DNA of 64,000 nt from Panicum virgatum (Eukaryota; Streptophyta; Magnoliopsida; Poales; Poaceae). Under the pieces are notes generated by a model, which saw only the letters and a program-made list of their open reading frames with translations, was not told where the DNA came from and searched no databases. The stretch lies in assembly GCF_016808335.1 (NCBI RefSeq), contig NC_053150.1:48664119-48728118 (forward strand). The letters are read 5' to 3'. Below are positions 1 to 9,855 of the stretch, piece after piece. The translations under genes and the position numbers were made by a program. How positions within the stretch are numbered: position 1 is the first letter of the stretch; each line of letters starts with the position of its first letter.

Positions 1-596
1 TTCAAGAAATTCCTCGGAAGCATATTGTGAAAAGGTGGACTATGAATGCAAGAGACATGTTGCCGCCACACCTGGAGCATTACCAAAAGGACAGGGCTGC
101 TTTACATTCTCAGACCCTCCGGCATTCAAGCTTATATCTAGCTGCTCTAGAAGTGGTGGACCTAGGTGACTCAAACGTGAAAGCTTATGAAATTGCAATG
201 AAACACCTGCTGCAAGCAAAATCAGAACTTCAGGAGCTGTCAGCTGAAAGAGATGGGCTATCATTGTTGGAGCAATGTGCTGATCAAAGCACTCGTGATG
301 CTTGTGCTGCTCAACCTACTGAACCCAATGTGGCCAGTATGTATCCACCAGAGAGACTAAACAAACGTGGTAGACCGTCAAATTCTCGGGACAAGCCACC
401 GTACGAGCAAGGCCGGAAAAGAGTCAGGTGTTACCGGACACAACAGGCAGCAGAGCAGTCCTTTGAGGTTGCAGGAACGACCACCAGCAGGAGGAAGATC
501 ACATGCAGCAGGTGCAAGTTACCAGGACACACGAAGAACTCGTGCAAGGGACCGGCGCCCCCCGAATTCCTGCCATTGGATGGACAAATATGGTGA
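1..596 (+). CDS. FAR1/FRS-family (MULE-derived) protein, C-terminal part only
   Basis: Partial coding region, open at the left window edge. The frame runs from base 3 through an in-frame Ile-Pro-Arg-Lys-His-Ile-Val-Lys-Arg-Trp-Thr stretch, the segment that follows the SWIM zinc finger in FAR1-related (FRS) proteins and Mutator-type transposases. A predicted helical segment with Leu/Glu/Lys spacing follows, then a basic region. Near the C-terminus is a zinc knuckle of the form C-x2-C-x4-H-x4-C (CSRCKLPGHTKNSC), after which the frame ends with TGA at 594-596. FAR1-type proteins are nuclear DNA-binding regulators derived from MULE transposases. The catalytic DDE core and SWIM finger would lie outside the window, so I cannot tell a domesticated regulator from a transposase. 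No intron is needed in this part. Confidence 0.75.
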   Translation, partial: QEIPRKHIVKRWTMNARDMLPPHLEHYQKDRAALHSQTLRHSSLYLAALEVVDLGDSNVKAYEIAMKHLLQAKSELQELSAERDGLSLLEQCADQSTRDACAAQPTEPNVASMYPPERLNKRGRPSNSRDKPPYEQGRKRVRCYRTQQAAEQSFEVAGTTTSRRKITCSRCKLPGHTKNSCKGPAPPEFLPLDGQIW

Positions 597-795
597 AATG
601 GAACCCAGTATCATATTTTGCTAATGTGATTGTAACTTTTGCTGGCTGCCTAATGGATGTATGACATGAAAATGTAATATCCATGTGACATAAACTGCAG
701 TAATGGTCAGTGGCATTACTTTTGCGCTAGGTGTAATATGCAGTTGTCACTAATGTGTAGGCACTTCACCATGTGCACCTATGTCACCAACTGGA

Positions 796-1030
796 CTGAA
801 ATGCCTGATGAATGGAGCTTTTGCAACGCTGTTTGTCTGAAATCCCTGATATTACAGAATGACTCCATAGTATGAAATGCCTGATGAATGGAGCTTTTGC
901 ATCGCTGTATGTAGCAATAGGTACCGTGCGACTGCTGTGAATCCATAGTATGAAATGCCTGGTGAATGGAGCTTTTGCAACGCTGTATGTAGCAATAGTA
1001 CCGTGCGACTGCTGTGAATCCATACTATGA
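796..1030. repeat. three tandem copies of a ~77-bp unit
   Basis: A unit starting TGAAATGCCTGRTGAATGGAG occurs at 797, 873 and 951 (periods 76 and 78 bp); the third copy ends near 1030 in a partial fourth start. Copies 2 and 3 are almost identical, while copy 1 differs in its second half. It lies between the FAR1-type gene and the next gene. Apparent antisense ORFs here are only repeats of the unit and are not annotated. Nothing else is recognisable between 597 and 1221. Confidence 0.85.
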
Positions 1031-1221
1031 AAGAGGGAATGTGCATTCCTGTAGACCCAAACGAAAAAACAACATACTTGGAGATAAACAATTGCAGGAA
1101 CAATTGAACCTTCAAGTGGCACCACGTGTCCGCGTAAAATACTAGCCCGGCCGGCCGCGCCTTCAGCCTTTTTTGAATCGACGAACCTTCCAGAACTAGC
1201 GTATCCCGCCCAAAGCTCCTG

Positions 1222-1228
1222 TATAAAT
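1222..1228 (+). promoter_or_regulatory. TATA box of the small acidic-protein gene
   Basis: TATAAAT lies 36 bases before the ATG at 1264, in a GC-richer stretch. It would place transcription start only a few bases before the ATG, giving a very short leader. This is positional inference. Confidence 0.45.
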
Positions 1229-1263
1229 GTGCAATGGGAGCATTACGTTACCTGCTAGAAGTT

Positions 1264-2015
1264 ATGGAGCCTGAGGACTTTGCAAGCCTACTAGCAAACT
1301 CATCAGGAATTACAGGAAGCACACAAATCGCCAGTAGCACGTACGACCTACTTGCAAATGAGGTATATCTTTTCCATCCGCTGTGTAATTTTCATTTGTC
1401 ACCATAGCTGTTGTTGATGTTCTTTGCTTCGACGACTGTATGTAAGTAGATTGAGGCAGACGAAGAGGATGATTGGTTCCTAGAAATGGAGATGCCATGG
1501 CCTGGAATCGATGAAGTGGAAGAACAAATGATCATGAACCAGCGATCTATTTCCTCGGCTGTTGTTTCCGTGCATGATTCCGTGAGTACTAATCAGAACT
1601 CTTTTCTTCCCGATTGCACATTTGTTCGTTACCTCGGAGCAGTTCTAATTTAAATCTGTCCAAAATAGATGTCCGTCGTAGGACAACTTGTCGAAATCAA
1701 CGAGGATGATGCATCAGAGAACGTGCAACAGATTCAGGTAGTGTACCCGACCAAATTTGTTTAAGACCTTGTCTCCTATTTGCTGGCAACAGTCTAACCT
1801 CCCTACAGGATCACGCAATAGGAGCTGACGCACAATTCGCTATTGAGGAGGTTGGCGAACATGATCCTGCTGCAAGTAACGAGCAGGAGTCCAAGCTGCA
1901 GCCGGTCCACTTGATGCCTGACGATCGCTGCTCTTCTACTGGACCATCCAGGAAAAGGAGGGACGAGTACGAGGACGTCGATAGCAACTCACAGAAGAAA
2001 TCGAAGGTTCAGTAG
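1264..2015 (+). CDS. small acidic, probably nuclear protein, 168 aa, four exons
   Basis: I do not recognise the family. Exons 1264-1362, 1450-1581, 1669-1737 and 1809-2015 are joined by three GT-AG introns, all in phase 0, and give one open frame of 168 residues. The protein starts MEPEDFASLLANSSG, is rich in Asp/Glu in its central exons (for example EADEEDDW), and ends in a bipartite basic signal (RKRR, 14 residues, then KKSK) just before the stop, which suggests a nuclear location. Exon 3 begins with an in-frame ATG. A TATA box lies upstream and AATAAA downstream at 2063. The gene sits 0.6 kb upstream of ULP1-like A on the same strand. The clean phase-0 structure argues for a real gene; no function can be assigned. 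Confidence 0.65.
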
Positions 2016-2062
2016 TACAAGGGTTGGTAGGGTCTTTTGGGTGCTTGGATGCACTTTAGCGC

Positions 2063-2068
2063 AATAAA
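2063..2068 (+). promoter_or_regulatory. polyadenylation signal
   Basis: AATAAA 47 bases after the stop of the small acidic-protein gene. A second AATAAAG follows at 2101, and a perfect 7-bp stem (AGTCCAC/GTGGACT) at 2111-2128. Confidence 0.5.
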
Positions 2069-2140
2069 GTTCGTCCTCTGCTAGGCAAGCATGTATTCAG
2101 AATAAAGAAAAGTCCACTAGGGTGGACTGATATAGTTTAA

Positions 2141-2203
2141 GATCTTTTGGTGGCTACCGGGGATAGGATCTTTTGGTGGCTACCGGGGATAGGATCTTTT
2201 GGT
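2141..2203. repeat. 26-bp tandem repeat, 2.4 copies
   Basis: A unit beginning GATCTTTTGGTGGCTACC occurs at 2141 and 2167, with a partial copy at 2193. The tail (2193-2223, to GATGCACTTTAGC) resembles the 3' flank of the preceding gene at 2029-2060, so a piece of that 3' region was probably duplicated. Between 2224 and 2570 I see nothing else. Confidence 0.8.
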
Positions 2204-2570
2204 GTGCATAGATGCACTTTAGCCTGCAAACCCTTTGGGATTGCATCTGTAATTAGGTGGAGGGACACGCTTGCACTTTTCCCAAAAATTTCGGTACTGA
2301 AGGGACACGCTTGGACGAGTATATATTAAGTGGGTTCCTTAGTTCACTTGCCTATATTAAGAACTTTGTGCATCTCGAAGCTTTTGTTGATGTGTAGTGC
2401 GTTTTTGGGATGGGTCATCTTCTACCTCCGTCGAATCCCAATTCTATCGATTGTGTTTTTTATTTTCAATGGTAGTCTGCAGCCCATTGCAGGTGAGGAT
2501 GGAATCGAATAGACGCTCCATTGCAGGCGGGCCCGCTCTCGTGTATTTTAGTTGATATTGGTCCATGTGC

Positions 2571-2577
2571 TATAAAG
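2571..2577 (+). promoter_or_regulatory. TATA box of ULP1-like gene A
   Basis: TATAAAG 69 bases before the ATG at 2640. Start of transcription would be near 2600, with a leader of about 40 bases. Confidence 0.5.
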
Positions 2578-2639
2578 GACAAACATAGAGACCCTCCGTC
2601 TTCCCACTGCCCCCAAATCCGAATCCCACCTCCACCGTC

Positions 2640-5600
2640 ATGCTCAGCCAAGGTACTCCTCTCCGCCGCAGTGCTCGCAATCTTCCCCCAACTCAAACTC
2701 CAACCAATGGACCCGGCTCGAAATCCGGTACGCAACCTCGTCCTAGGGTTCGATTTGCCGACCCATTGGCAGCATCTTCCTCTGCAGCGAAGCGCCGGCG
2801 GGTCGTAGAGGAGGGCGCTGCGCCGTCCGGAGCGAATCCGGCCGTAGTCAAGAACCGGGGCGACCCAAGTTGCGCAAGTGCCGGAAGCCGTCGCCGCACG
2901 AATTCGGGAAGACGCGACGACGATGGCGCAGCGGAAGATGAAGCACAGCGGCCGTGCGTGTATCGCATCATCTCCTATTGCAAGCCCAGCCTGGTACATG
3001 ACACCCTATCTTCTTTGAGTGATGCTGCTAAAGAGATCGTGAAAGAAGTCGGGATGGGCGGCATGTTGGAAGTGCCAAAAATAATGCTGATCGACCGTCA
3101 GTTTTCTTTCTGGTTGCTTACCCGGGTCTCCCCCGCCACACTATCCCTACAGCTTGGCAATGGAGTTCCCATCTCACTGGATGCTGAGTCTGTAGAGCTT
3201 GTCTTGGGGGTTAGGAGTTATGGCAACGAAGTTCCCCGTGCAACCAAAAAGATAGATAGGAACCTTGAGATTCAACTCGCCCGTGTCTTGCAACTTCCTG
3301 AAGGCACACGACACATCACAACTGCTGACCTTTCTTTAATTTTGGAGCGAGACATGCCACTGAACCCAACCGAGGCAGATAAGGACATGTTCCGCGCAGC
3401 AGTGGCTTTGTTTTGTTTCACACACCTTCTCAGCCCGCATGACCGTGGAGCTATAATTCCTAGAGAAATTATGTACTGTGCACTGTACCCACAGACTCTT
3501 AGGTTTTACAACTGGGCTCAGTTCATCCTTGAGGTTATTCGGGATTCAGCTGAGAAATTGCATGAAGACCTTCATTCAGAGCACAAAACACTTTTGCTTG
3601 GCGGATGTTTGCTATATCTCCAGGTAACATATTCTCAGTAATCCATGTTTCCTTTGGATCATTTGTTTCCAACCAAACATAATTCTTAATTTACCCTTTC
3701 ACATGCAGGTGTACTACCTCGACAGAATTGACTTCGGGAACAATAACGTGCAGTCAAATGGGTACCCACGTATAGCCCACTATTCCAAGGAGAAGATCAG
3801 GCAACTAATTGATCTAGACAAAGCATGCGACCCGAATCCTGCACACATCTCCTTTGGCGCTACACAGGTAGACCATGTGCACATTATTCCTTATACTCAA
3901 GCAAGTTGCACTCACGGATGTGCATCCATCCTAACTTTCATTTTCATTCAGATTGCAAGGCGAAACAGCCCTAGTGACCCACGAAGCAATCTTGCATCTG
4001 CAAAGATTTCTTCTATTCGTAAGGAAGCAAGTCAAGCCTGCAGAAACCATGAATGCAACAGCAGGGAAGCTGGCTGTAATGATGCAACGGTATGCAGTCG
4101 TCATTGTAGATTAACTTATACATGATCAAGGCTTAATACAAAAGTCATTAACAATCCGGTTGCCCGTACAGGTATTAACACGTACAATTATGGATAGAAT
4201 TGGTGAGGTTGATTCAAGGTCCAGACAAGCAATAAAACAGGCAGCTGAGGAAATACAACGTTCGAATGCAACAAACTTTGTTAACCTTGATCGGTTAATT
4301 AGGCAGAGGTTTGAAGCTCTAGAACTCCGTGTAAGCACAACCATTCAAGGTCTACGTCAAGAAATTGCAGGACAACTGCAAGCATTCATGCGATGCAATG
4401 CACCAAGTTTCGGTGCTCAGCAAGAAGAGGGTAACATGTCCTTGCTCCATTCCTAATTGATTAATATGTTGGCTTCATCGGACATCAATACTAGGGGTGT
4501 GTAATGACTGTACAGGCCAAACTTCAAGGCAGGGTGCATCTACCCCAACCTCGAAGACAACCAAGGCACAGGCAGCAAGCAGCTCCCGTCCGCCCCGTCC
4601 CAACAAGCAAACAAGTACGCCTCCAAATATAATATCCACCTAATGCATGCAAGATTTTCCCTGTGTACCATAACAAGCAATCAAGTACGCCTCCATTTAA
4701 TTCTTTTTTCTAGGTGGATCAACATGTCGGAGTGGTTGCCAACGCCATGCCTATGAGGAAGAAGGAATACAGGTTGACCAACAGGCCCACTCGGACGACC
4801 CCATGCCACATATACCGGATGTTATACCAGAATCAGCGACCCAAGCACAAGGTGAAGTACCAGGCTTTGTTATTAAGTGCCCAGTACAGATATCCCAATC
4901 TTGGCCGAAGAATATAACGCATATTAAAAGGTGTCGTCATGTTTCTGTATCAGAAGGCACATTGCATCCCAGCTCACCTCCTCATCAAGCTGCACCTGCT
5001 GTTATCAGGAGGAATTACAAAGGCCTTGCTTGTCGAAACGCCAAAAGTATTCCATCATCTCTCGCAATTATATATGTCTTATAAATCACCCTAACCAAAT
5101 TAATGTCATTCATGGTTCATTTCTCTCTTCCAAGGCTGGAGGTGTGATGTGGAACCAAGCGATAAAGTTGATCCAGGCTCACTAGCTACTCCAAATGATG
5201 CAACTGTTGTGGGCTCATCTATTTCTAGACCGCCAAAAGTTGAGATGTCGAAGAGCAGAAATGCACGCTTTCATGAACGTACGTGCAGTACTAGCTTTTG
5301 GACATTTAATTATTGATGCTGTGTAATGTTACAGTGCTACTTGTGCAGGCAACCGTGGGGAATCGAGTGGTCCACTCACTGCTGCGCACCGAACATGCCC
5401 AATAACTAGTACCACAACTACAAGCATTAATATGCTGAAGCCGGTGACAGGAAGAACAAAACACATGGCTAAGAAACGAAAGAAAGGTACAGCTTGTGCG
5501 TAATTTGTGATATTTCAATATTCAGATGCATATGGTGCCAGCATTGACTTAAGTTTGTTTTATCTGGTATGCTTTTTAATCCTGCAGATGAATTTCATCC

Positions 5601-7268
5601 TCAGACTTCAGCCTGCCGTGACCATCTAATGAAGGACTCTGGCCAAACAAGTGGTATCCCTGCTCCTCTTTCCAATTCTTTGCTTGCTTCAGTCAAATTT
5701 TATTTCATTAATTCATTTGTGGTAAGTTCAAAATATCCGCATAGCACCGAACTGATAACCCTAAATCCACTGTAGCCTATCCGGATGAGAACGTGCAACC
5801 AAAAAATGCATCCTTTGCAAGTGAGTATGTTGCAAAAACTCAAAAAAAATTGCATCCTAATGTACACCACTCGCTGTCTAGTTTTAATTTTATCCTGGTC
5901 AGGCCCATGCATGCCTACTCCCAAATGCAATAGGGACATTGTTATTCATGATGCACCAGAACTTTTGCAAGTGATCGAACCAAAGAGGATCCCATACAGC
6001 AAGCCCCCAAACAAGCTGGGTTTGGAAAGGCCAAGTATTCGGCAGCATGTGCTCGAACGTTTCTACCAGAATGTTGCAGCATGCTCTCAATCTGAGCTAA
6101 GCAGGTATGATGTTACTGTGCATTCTGACCATATAGTAGGCACTAATTTTCTGCAAATAAGGATCTAACTACAACCAAATGTTAGCAGAATTTGGGTCTC
6201 ATTTCAGTCACCTACCCCAATATCAATTTCTGGTGCAAAAATAGCTGAGCACATGATATCACAAGGAAAACACAATGTGATGCCAATAGACATTTGTGCT
6301 GCGCTGGTTGGGATGCTCCAAAGCCATGAAATGAAGATGTACTCCAGATCAAAGCACGCACGTTGGCGCCATTTTCTGCCTCCTGCCTGGGCGGTATGTT
6401 TCGAAACAAAAAACTTCCTACATTATGTAGTTCATAAATATGGTGATCCTGCTAAATGTATTATATCTCAATGCACCCCCAAGATTCATATCCTCAAATG
6501 TGCTGGAGCATCTGATGTGCACTCATTGATGAGTATGTTTGTTTCTGAGTCGGTTGGCTACCGTATAGAGCAGTGCCGCATGGTACTTTTCTTCCCACTT
6601 GTTCCATTCACATACTCCCAGCATCGCAATACTAGTCGTACTACCATTTAATTGATATTTATTCCAGATAATTGCCCCAGTGGTTGTTGCTGGTTGGTGG
6701 GCCTGTTACATATGGGACATGGAAAGGAAAGAACTTCATGTCCTTGACCCTGTGCTAACCTCCGCATCAGATGTTGAGCAGAATAAGCATCATATAGAAA
6801 CAATTAATCTTCTCCATGAAGGACTGTTCTCTTGCTTGCATTCAATTTTTGGAAAATGGAATGTCTCTAGATATGGGTGGGAATCGAAATACTACAGCTC
6901 ATTCCACAAGCCCACTACTACGTAAGTATACTTAAAACTCAGCAGTCTTATTTACGTACGTAACCTACTGCATCTCATGTACGATAAACAAGCTGTGGAA
7001 CCTAATATGCAGGGAATATTCTGGATATTATGCAATATACTATGCCATGGTATTTAACGGGAAAAAAATTTGCAAGTCTATGTTCAAGGTAATCGAATTA
7101 GCTAATCTAATAATCGTTTGAACAACCTCATTGTTAGTGTTACCTTAACGTTTTCGTTTGCAGGATCTACAAACCAGAGTGAAGAAAGAACTCATGTACC
7201 GTCTTGTCACGAGCCCTATGAATCTGGAGAAGCTTCCATCATTCATGGTTCAAGAAATTGAAGATTGA
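2640..7268 (+). CDS. ULP1-like gene A: plant C48-peptidase-like protein, catalytically degenerate, 1101 aa, 16 exons
   Basis: Exons: 2640-3623, 3709-3867, 3952-4089, 4172-4430, 4516-4614, 4714-5046, 5135-5278, 5349-5486, 5588-5653, 5776-5820, 5903-6104, 6189-6393, 6484-6582, 6668-6921, 7013-7088, 7164-7268. All introns are GT-AG and the frame stays open to TGA. Residues about 1-110 are basic and disordered (PLRRSARN). About 115-380 is the globular N-terminal domain found with grass ULP1-like proteins (similar to DUF1985 or the plant mobile domain; MGGMLEVP, FWLL, YYLDRIDFG). A coiled-coil-like stretch covers about 428-510, and KKRKK near 750 is a candidate nuclear signal. The C-terminal 200 residues resemble the ULP1 protease core (VVVAGWWACYIWDMERKEL, LDP, EYSGYYA). 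The expected catalytic His is Trp967 and the Cys is Ser1045; Asp984 remains. It is therefore unlikely to cleave SUMO. Paralogue of gene B. The chosen ATG follows a TATA box; an upstream start is possible. Confidence 0.72.
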
Positions 7269-7942
7269 TGGCATGGCCCACTAGCCTGGGCCTTGGCACC
7301 TTTTGTTTTTTATGACTATTTAGTAGAACTCAGTTTCATGCAATGTTTGTGGGATGCAGCAGACTTGTGAAGCACTAGTGCTTTTTGTGCCTACATATGA
7401 TTGGTCAACCAATCACGAAATGGTGATGATCTTTGTAGATATTAATCTGTGCTCAGACATGTAATGCCTTATGAACATGTATGGCTGTTAGTTGCTTGCA
7501 CGAGTAATGAATATGCATTTTCGTCCATCACCTATGTTGTTAACAGTTTCAGAATGTTAGATCCCAATATTTTCCATGCGCCAACCAACACTAACATCAG
7601 ATAATGTATCATTGTACCACATCTTACATTGCATCAAACACCAGGGCATAGCACAAAGTAGCATAGGTAATATGGAACAACTTCTTGCATATTACATAGC
7701 ATTACGTGGTCACCCCAGTTTGTGGACATCACATAACGCGTTGGCTGCTAGCACTAGCTTCCTTCTGAAACAGACATGCATCTAGACTCTAAGATGCTTA
7801 ATTCTTCCCTACCACATCTACATGCGTACATGCCTACATCCCCGTACTAGCTTCCTTCTAAAACAGAGATGCATCAACCACAACTTCGGCAAACACATGT
7901 GACCAAAATAGCAGCCTTCATCGTTCTCAGGATGGAGTTGTG
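7269..7942. other. intergenic, 3' flank of ULP1-like A
   Basis: AT-rich 3' flank of gene A and 3' flank of the convergent HBD gene. A near-duplicate phrase (ACTAGCTTCCTTCT + AAACAGA) occurs at about 7755 and 7846. No other feature is supported. Confidence 0.5.
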
Positions 7943-8284
7943 CTACGCGAAGCTGTAGGCCAGCAGCATGATAATAACAAAGAACTGGGCACACACCAAT
8001 AGGACGAGGTAGCTTGGTGCGGCTGCTTCTGCTGCTGCATGAGCTTGCGCTGGACCGGCTGGTACTGCCGCAGGAATTGGGTCTTCAGCGACACCATCTT
8101 GAACATACACGTTGGTAGAGCTATCTCCGCACCCGAAGTATGCCAGGTAGTCTGCAACCGCCTCCTCTTTCGACGGGTAGCTACGGTATGAGCATCTTGA
8201 AAACCCCGACACCTGATCTAGGCAAGACTGCCAATCAGAGTAAACTCCTGGCTTGCGCCCACGGAAGACCACGTACCAAGGCAT
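7943..8284 (-). CDS. RNase H1 hybrid-binding-domain (viroplasmin-like) protein with C-terminal membrane segment, 113 aa
   Basis: Single coding exon. Residues 3-50 match the RNase H1 N-terminal hybrid-binding domain, the fold also used in caulimovirus P6: YVVFRGRKPGVYSDW, a Gln-Val-x-Gly-Phe motif at 24-28, then SYPSKEEA and YLAYFG. In RNase H1 this domain grips RNA/DNA hybrids or double-stranded RNA. No RNase H catalytic domain follows. Instead there is a Pro/Ala-rich linker (70-90) and a hydrophobic segment at 92-111 with only two residues after it, so the protein is probably tail-anchored with the domain in the cytosol. An AG directly precedes the ATG (CACCATAG|ATG), suggesting a leader intron whose donor may be the GTGTGTG after CTAATCGG near 8470. 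It lies between the two ULP1-like genes. The domain call is firm; the role is unknown. Confidence 0.7.
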   Translation of the reverse strand: MPWYVVFRGRKPGVYSDWQSCLDQVSGFSRCSYRSYPSKEEAVADYLAYFGCGDSSTNVYVQDGVAEDPIPAAVPAGPAQAHAAAEAAAPSYLVLLVCAQFFVIIMLLAYSFA

Positions 8285-8848
8285 CTATGGTGCAAAATAA
8301 ACTCAGTCAAATAGCTAGATAAAAGATTGAGTGCTGGGAACAAATGCGCATAACTGTAGCTCAGATCTAGAACGTAGAACCCGTTAAATATGCAACAACA
8401 ACCGTGAAATAACCTCACGTCATGTACGAACACGAAGTTAGATGCCAAGGAAAGAGGAGATTCACACACCCGATTAGCGAGCAACAAAGATCGCCGGCTT
8501 GACGTCCGATCTAGAATCCAGCGTGCGCAAGGGACGGTGGGAGGTGAGAACAGTTAAGGGGCTAGTGCTGAGTGGGAGGTCGTATTTATGATGAGAAGCT
8601 CGTTGGGTTTCCTACCTCCTGGAAGCTTCTTTTATTTGATACTTTCTGTTCCCCGCACCTTTGCTGTGTTTAAAAAAAAACGTGCAGCTCATATTAATAG
8701 TAAGGGCTTTGCTTGATTGTGTCGCTATTTTTTGGCCGTACCAACATCTACGCTTGCCAATAATATTTGGTTACCTTTGATTCATGCCTAGAAATTGAAC
8801 ATTTTGACATAAACCATGGCAAGTTATTAGGGATTTTGTAAACCTTTA
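8285..8848. promoter_or_regulatory. leader and promoter region of the HBD gene (- strand)
   Basis: Read on the - strand, a weak TATA-like CATAAATA lies at about 8582-8590, about 300 bases before the ATG, leaving room for a leader exon and a leader intron. Beyond it, 8600-8848 is AT-rich with nothing recognisable. Confidence 0.35.
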
Positions 8849-9234
8849 CTCCCTCCGCCCCAAAATAAATGTAATTTTTATCCCACACAGAGTGCAAACT
8901 TTTACTCACCTACCACAAAAGACGACATAATTTTCGAAAGATTCCCACAAAAACCAACTAACACATCATCCACTCCTCACGAAAAAGAAAGGGTATTTTG
9001 GTAATTTTACTCATACTATTGGTTCGCGAAAGATTCTCACAAAAAACAACTAACACCTCATCCACTCCTCACGTGCAAAATTATCTGTTGAGAGGAGTGG
9101 ATGCGGTGTTAGTTGTCTTTTACAAGAACATTCCGGAAATTGCCTTGTCTTTTGTGGTACGTGTGCCAAATTTAAGAATATTTATGGGGTAAATTTTGAG
9201 CTCCATAGTTACATTTATTTTGGGACGGACGGAG
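8849..9234. mobile_element. Stowaway-type foldback MITE, 386 bp
   Basis: Starts CTCCCTCCGCCCCAAAATAA and ends with the inverted match (GGGACGGACGGAG), flanked by TA on both sides (8847-8848 and 9235-9236), the Stowaway/Tc1-Mariner signature. Almost the whole element is palindromic: the left arm text around 8910-8980 reappears inverted around 9085-9165. A 47-bp direct repeat inside (about 8934-8980 and 9025-9071, ending CATCCACTCCTCAC) shows a later internal duplication. No transposase. Confidence 0.88.
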
Positions 9235-9855
9235 TAGAATAGTCTATTGCTTGGCAGCGAACCAAATGTTCACCTAATTTTTTTTGCAAACCCTTTGGAA
9301 TGCATTGATTTTGGTTAGCCTTTCCATGATTTTGTCCTGGCACAAATTTGATTGAAACCAATAAGTCGATAGGTTTCGTGTGAATAGATTTATTATATCC
9401 ACCAGATGTTGGCTACAAGGTTAATCTTTTTGTTATTGGTTTTGTTGCGAGTACACGATTCCGCAGGTCCACGACGATGCACATGTATCTATGCATCTGA
9501 TGTTTACATATTCCAAGTAAATCGGCCGAAAATGTAAACCAACGCATCCAAATGCTTACTTGACAGTAGGATACATAGCCTCATCACAGGTTACAAGTCC
9601 ACTGTGCGCACAGCGCACCAAAATAACAGTTGTTGCAGCATCATGTTCATCATACATGCAACTACGATGCTCAACCCATTTCGTGGCCATCTAACAAACT
9701 CGCATGAAGCAAAATACGCTAGTTTGAACTGATCCATTCGACTTCACCCATGGCATACTTATATTACAAAGGATACTAGTGCTTCTACAACCAGACTGCC
9801 TGCTAAGCAAAAGGCTAATAGGTCCTCGAGAACCCAGTCCCGACCTAGCCCATAC
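9235..9855. other. intergenic, 3' flank of ULP1-like B
   Basis: AT-rich; holds the probable 3' UTR of gene B (- strand). No repeat with clear ends and no ORF worth reporting. Confidence 0.4.
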
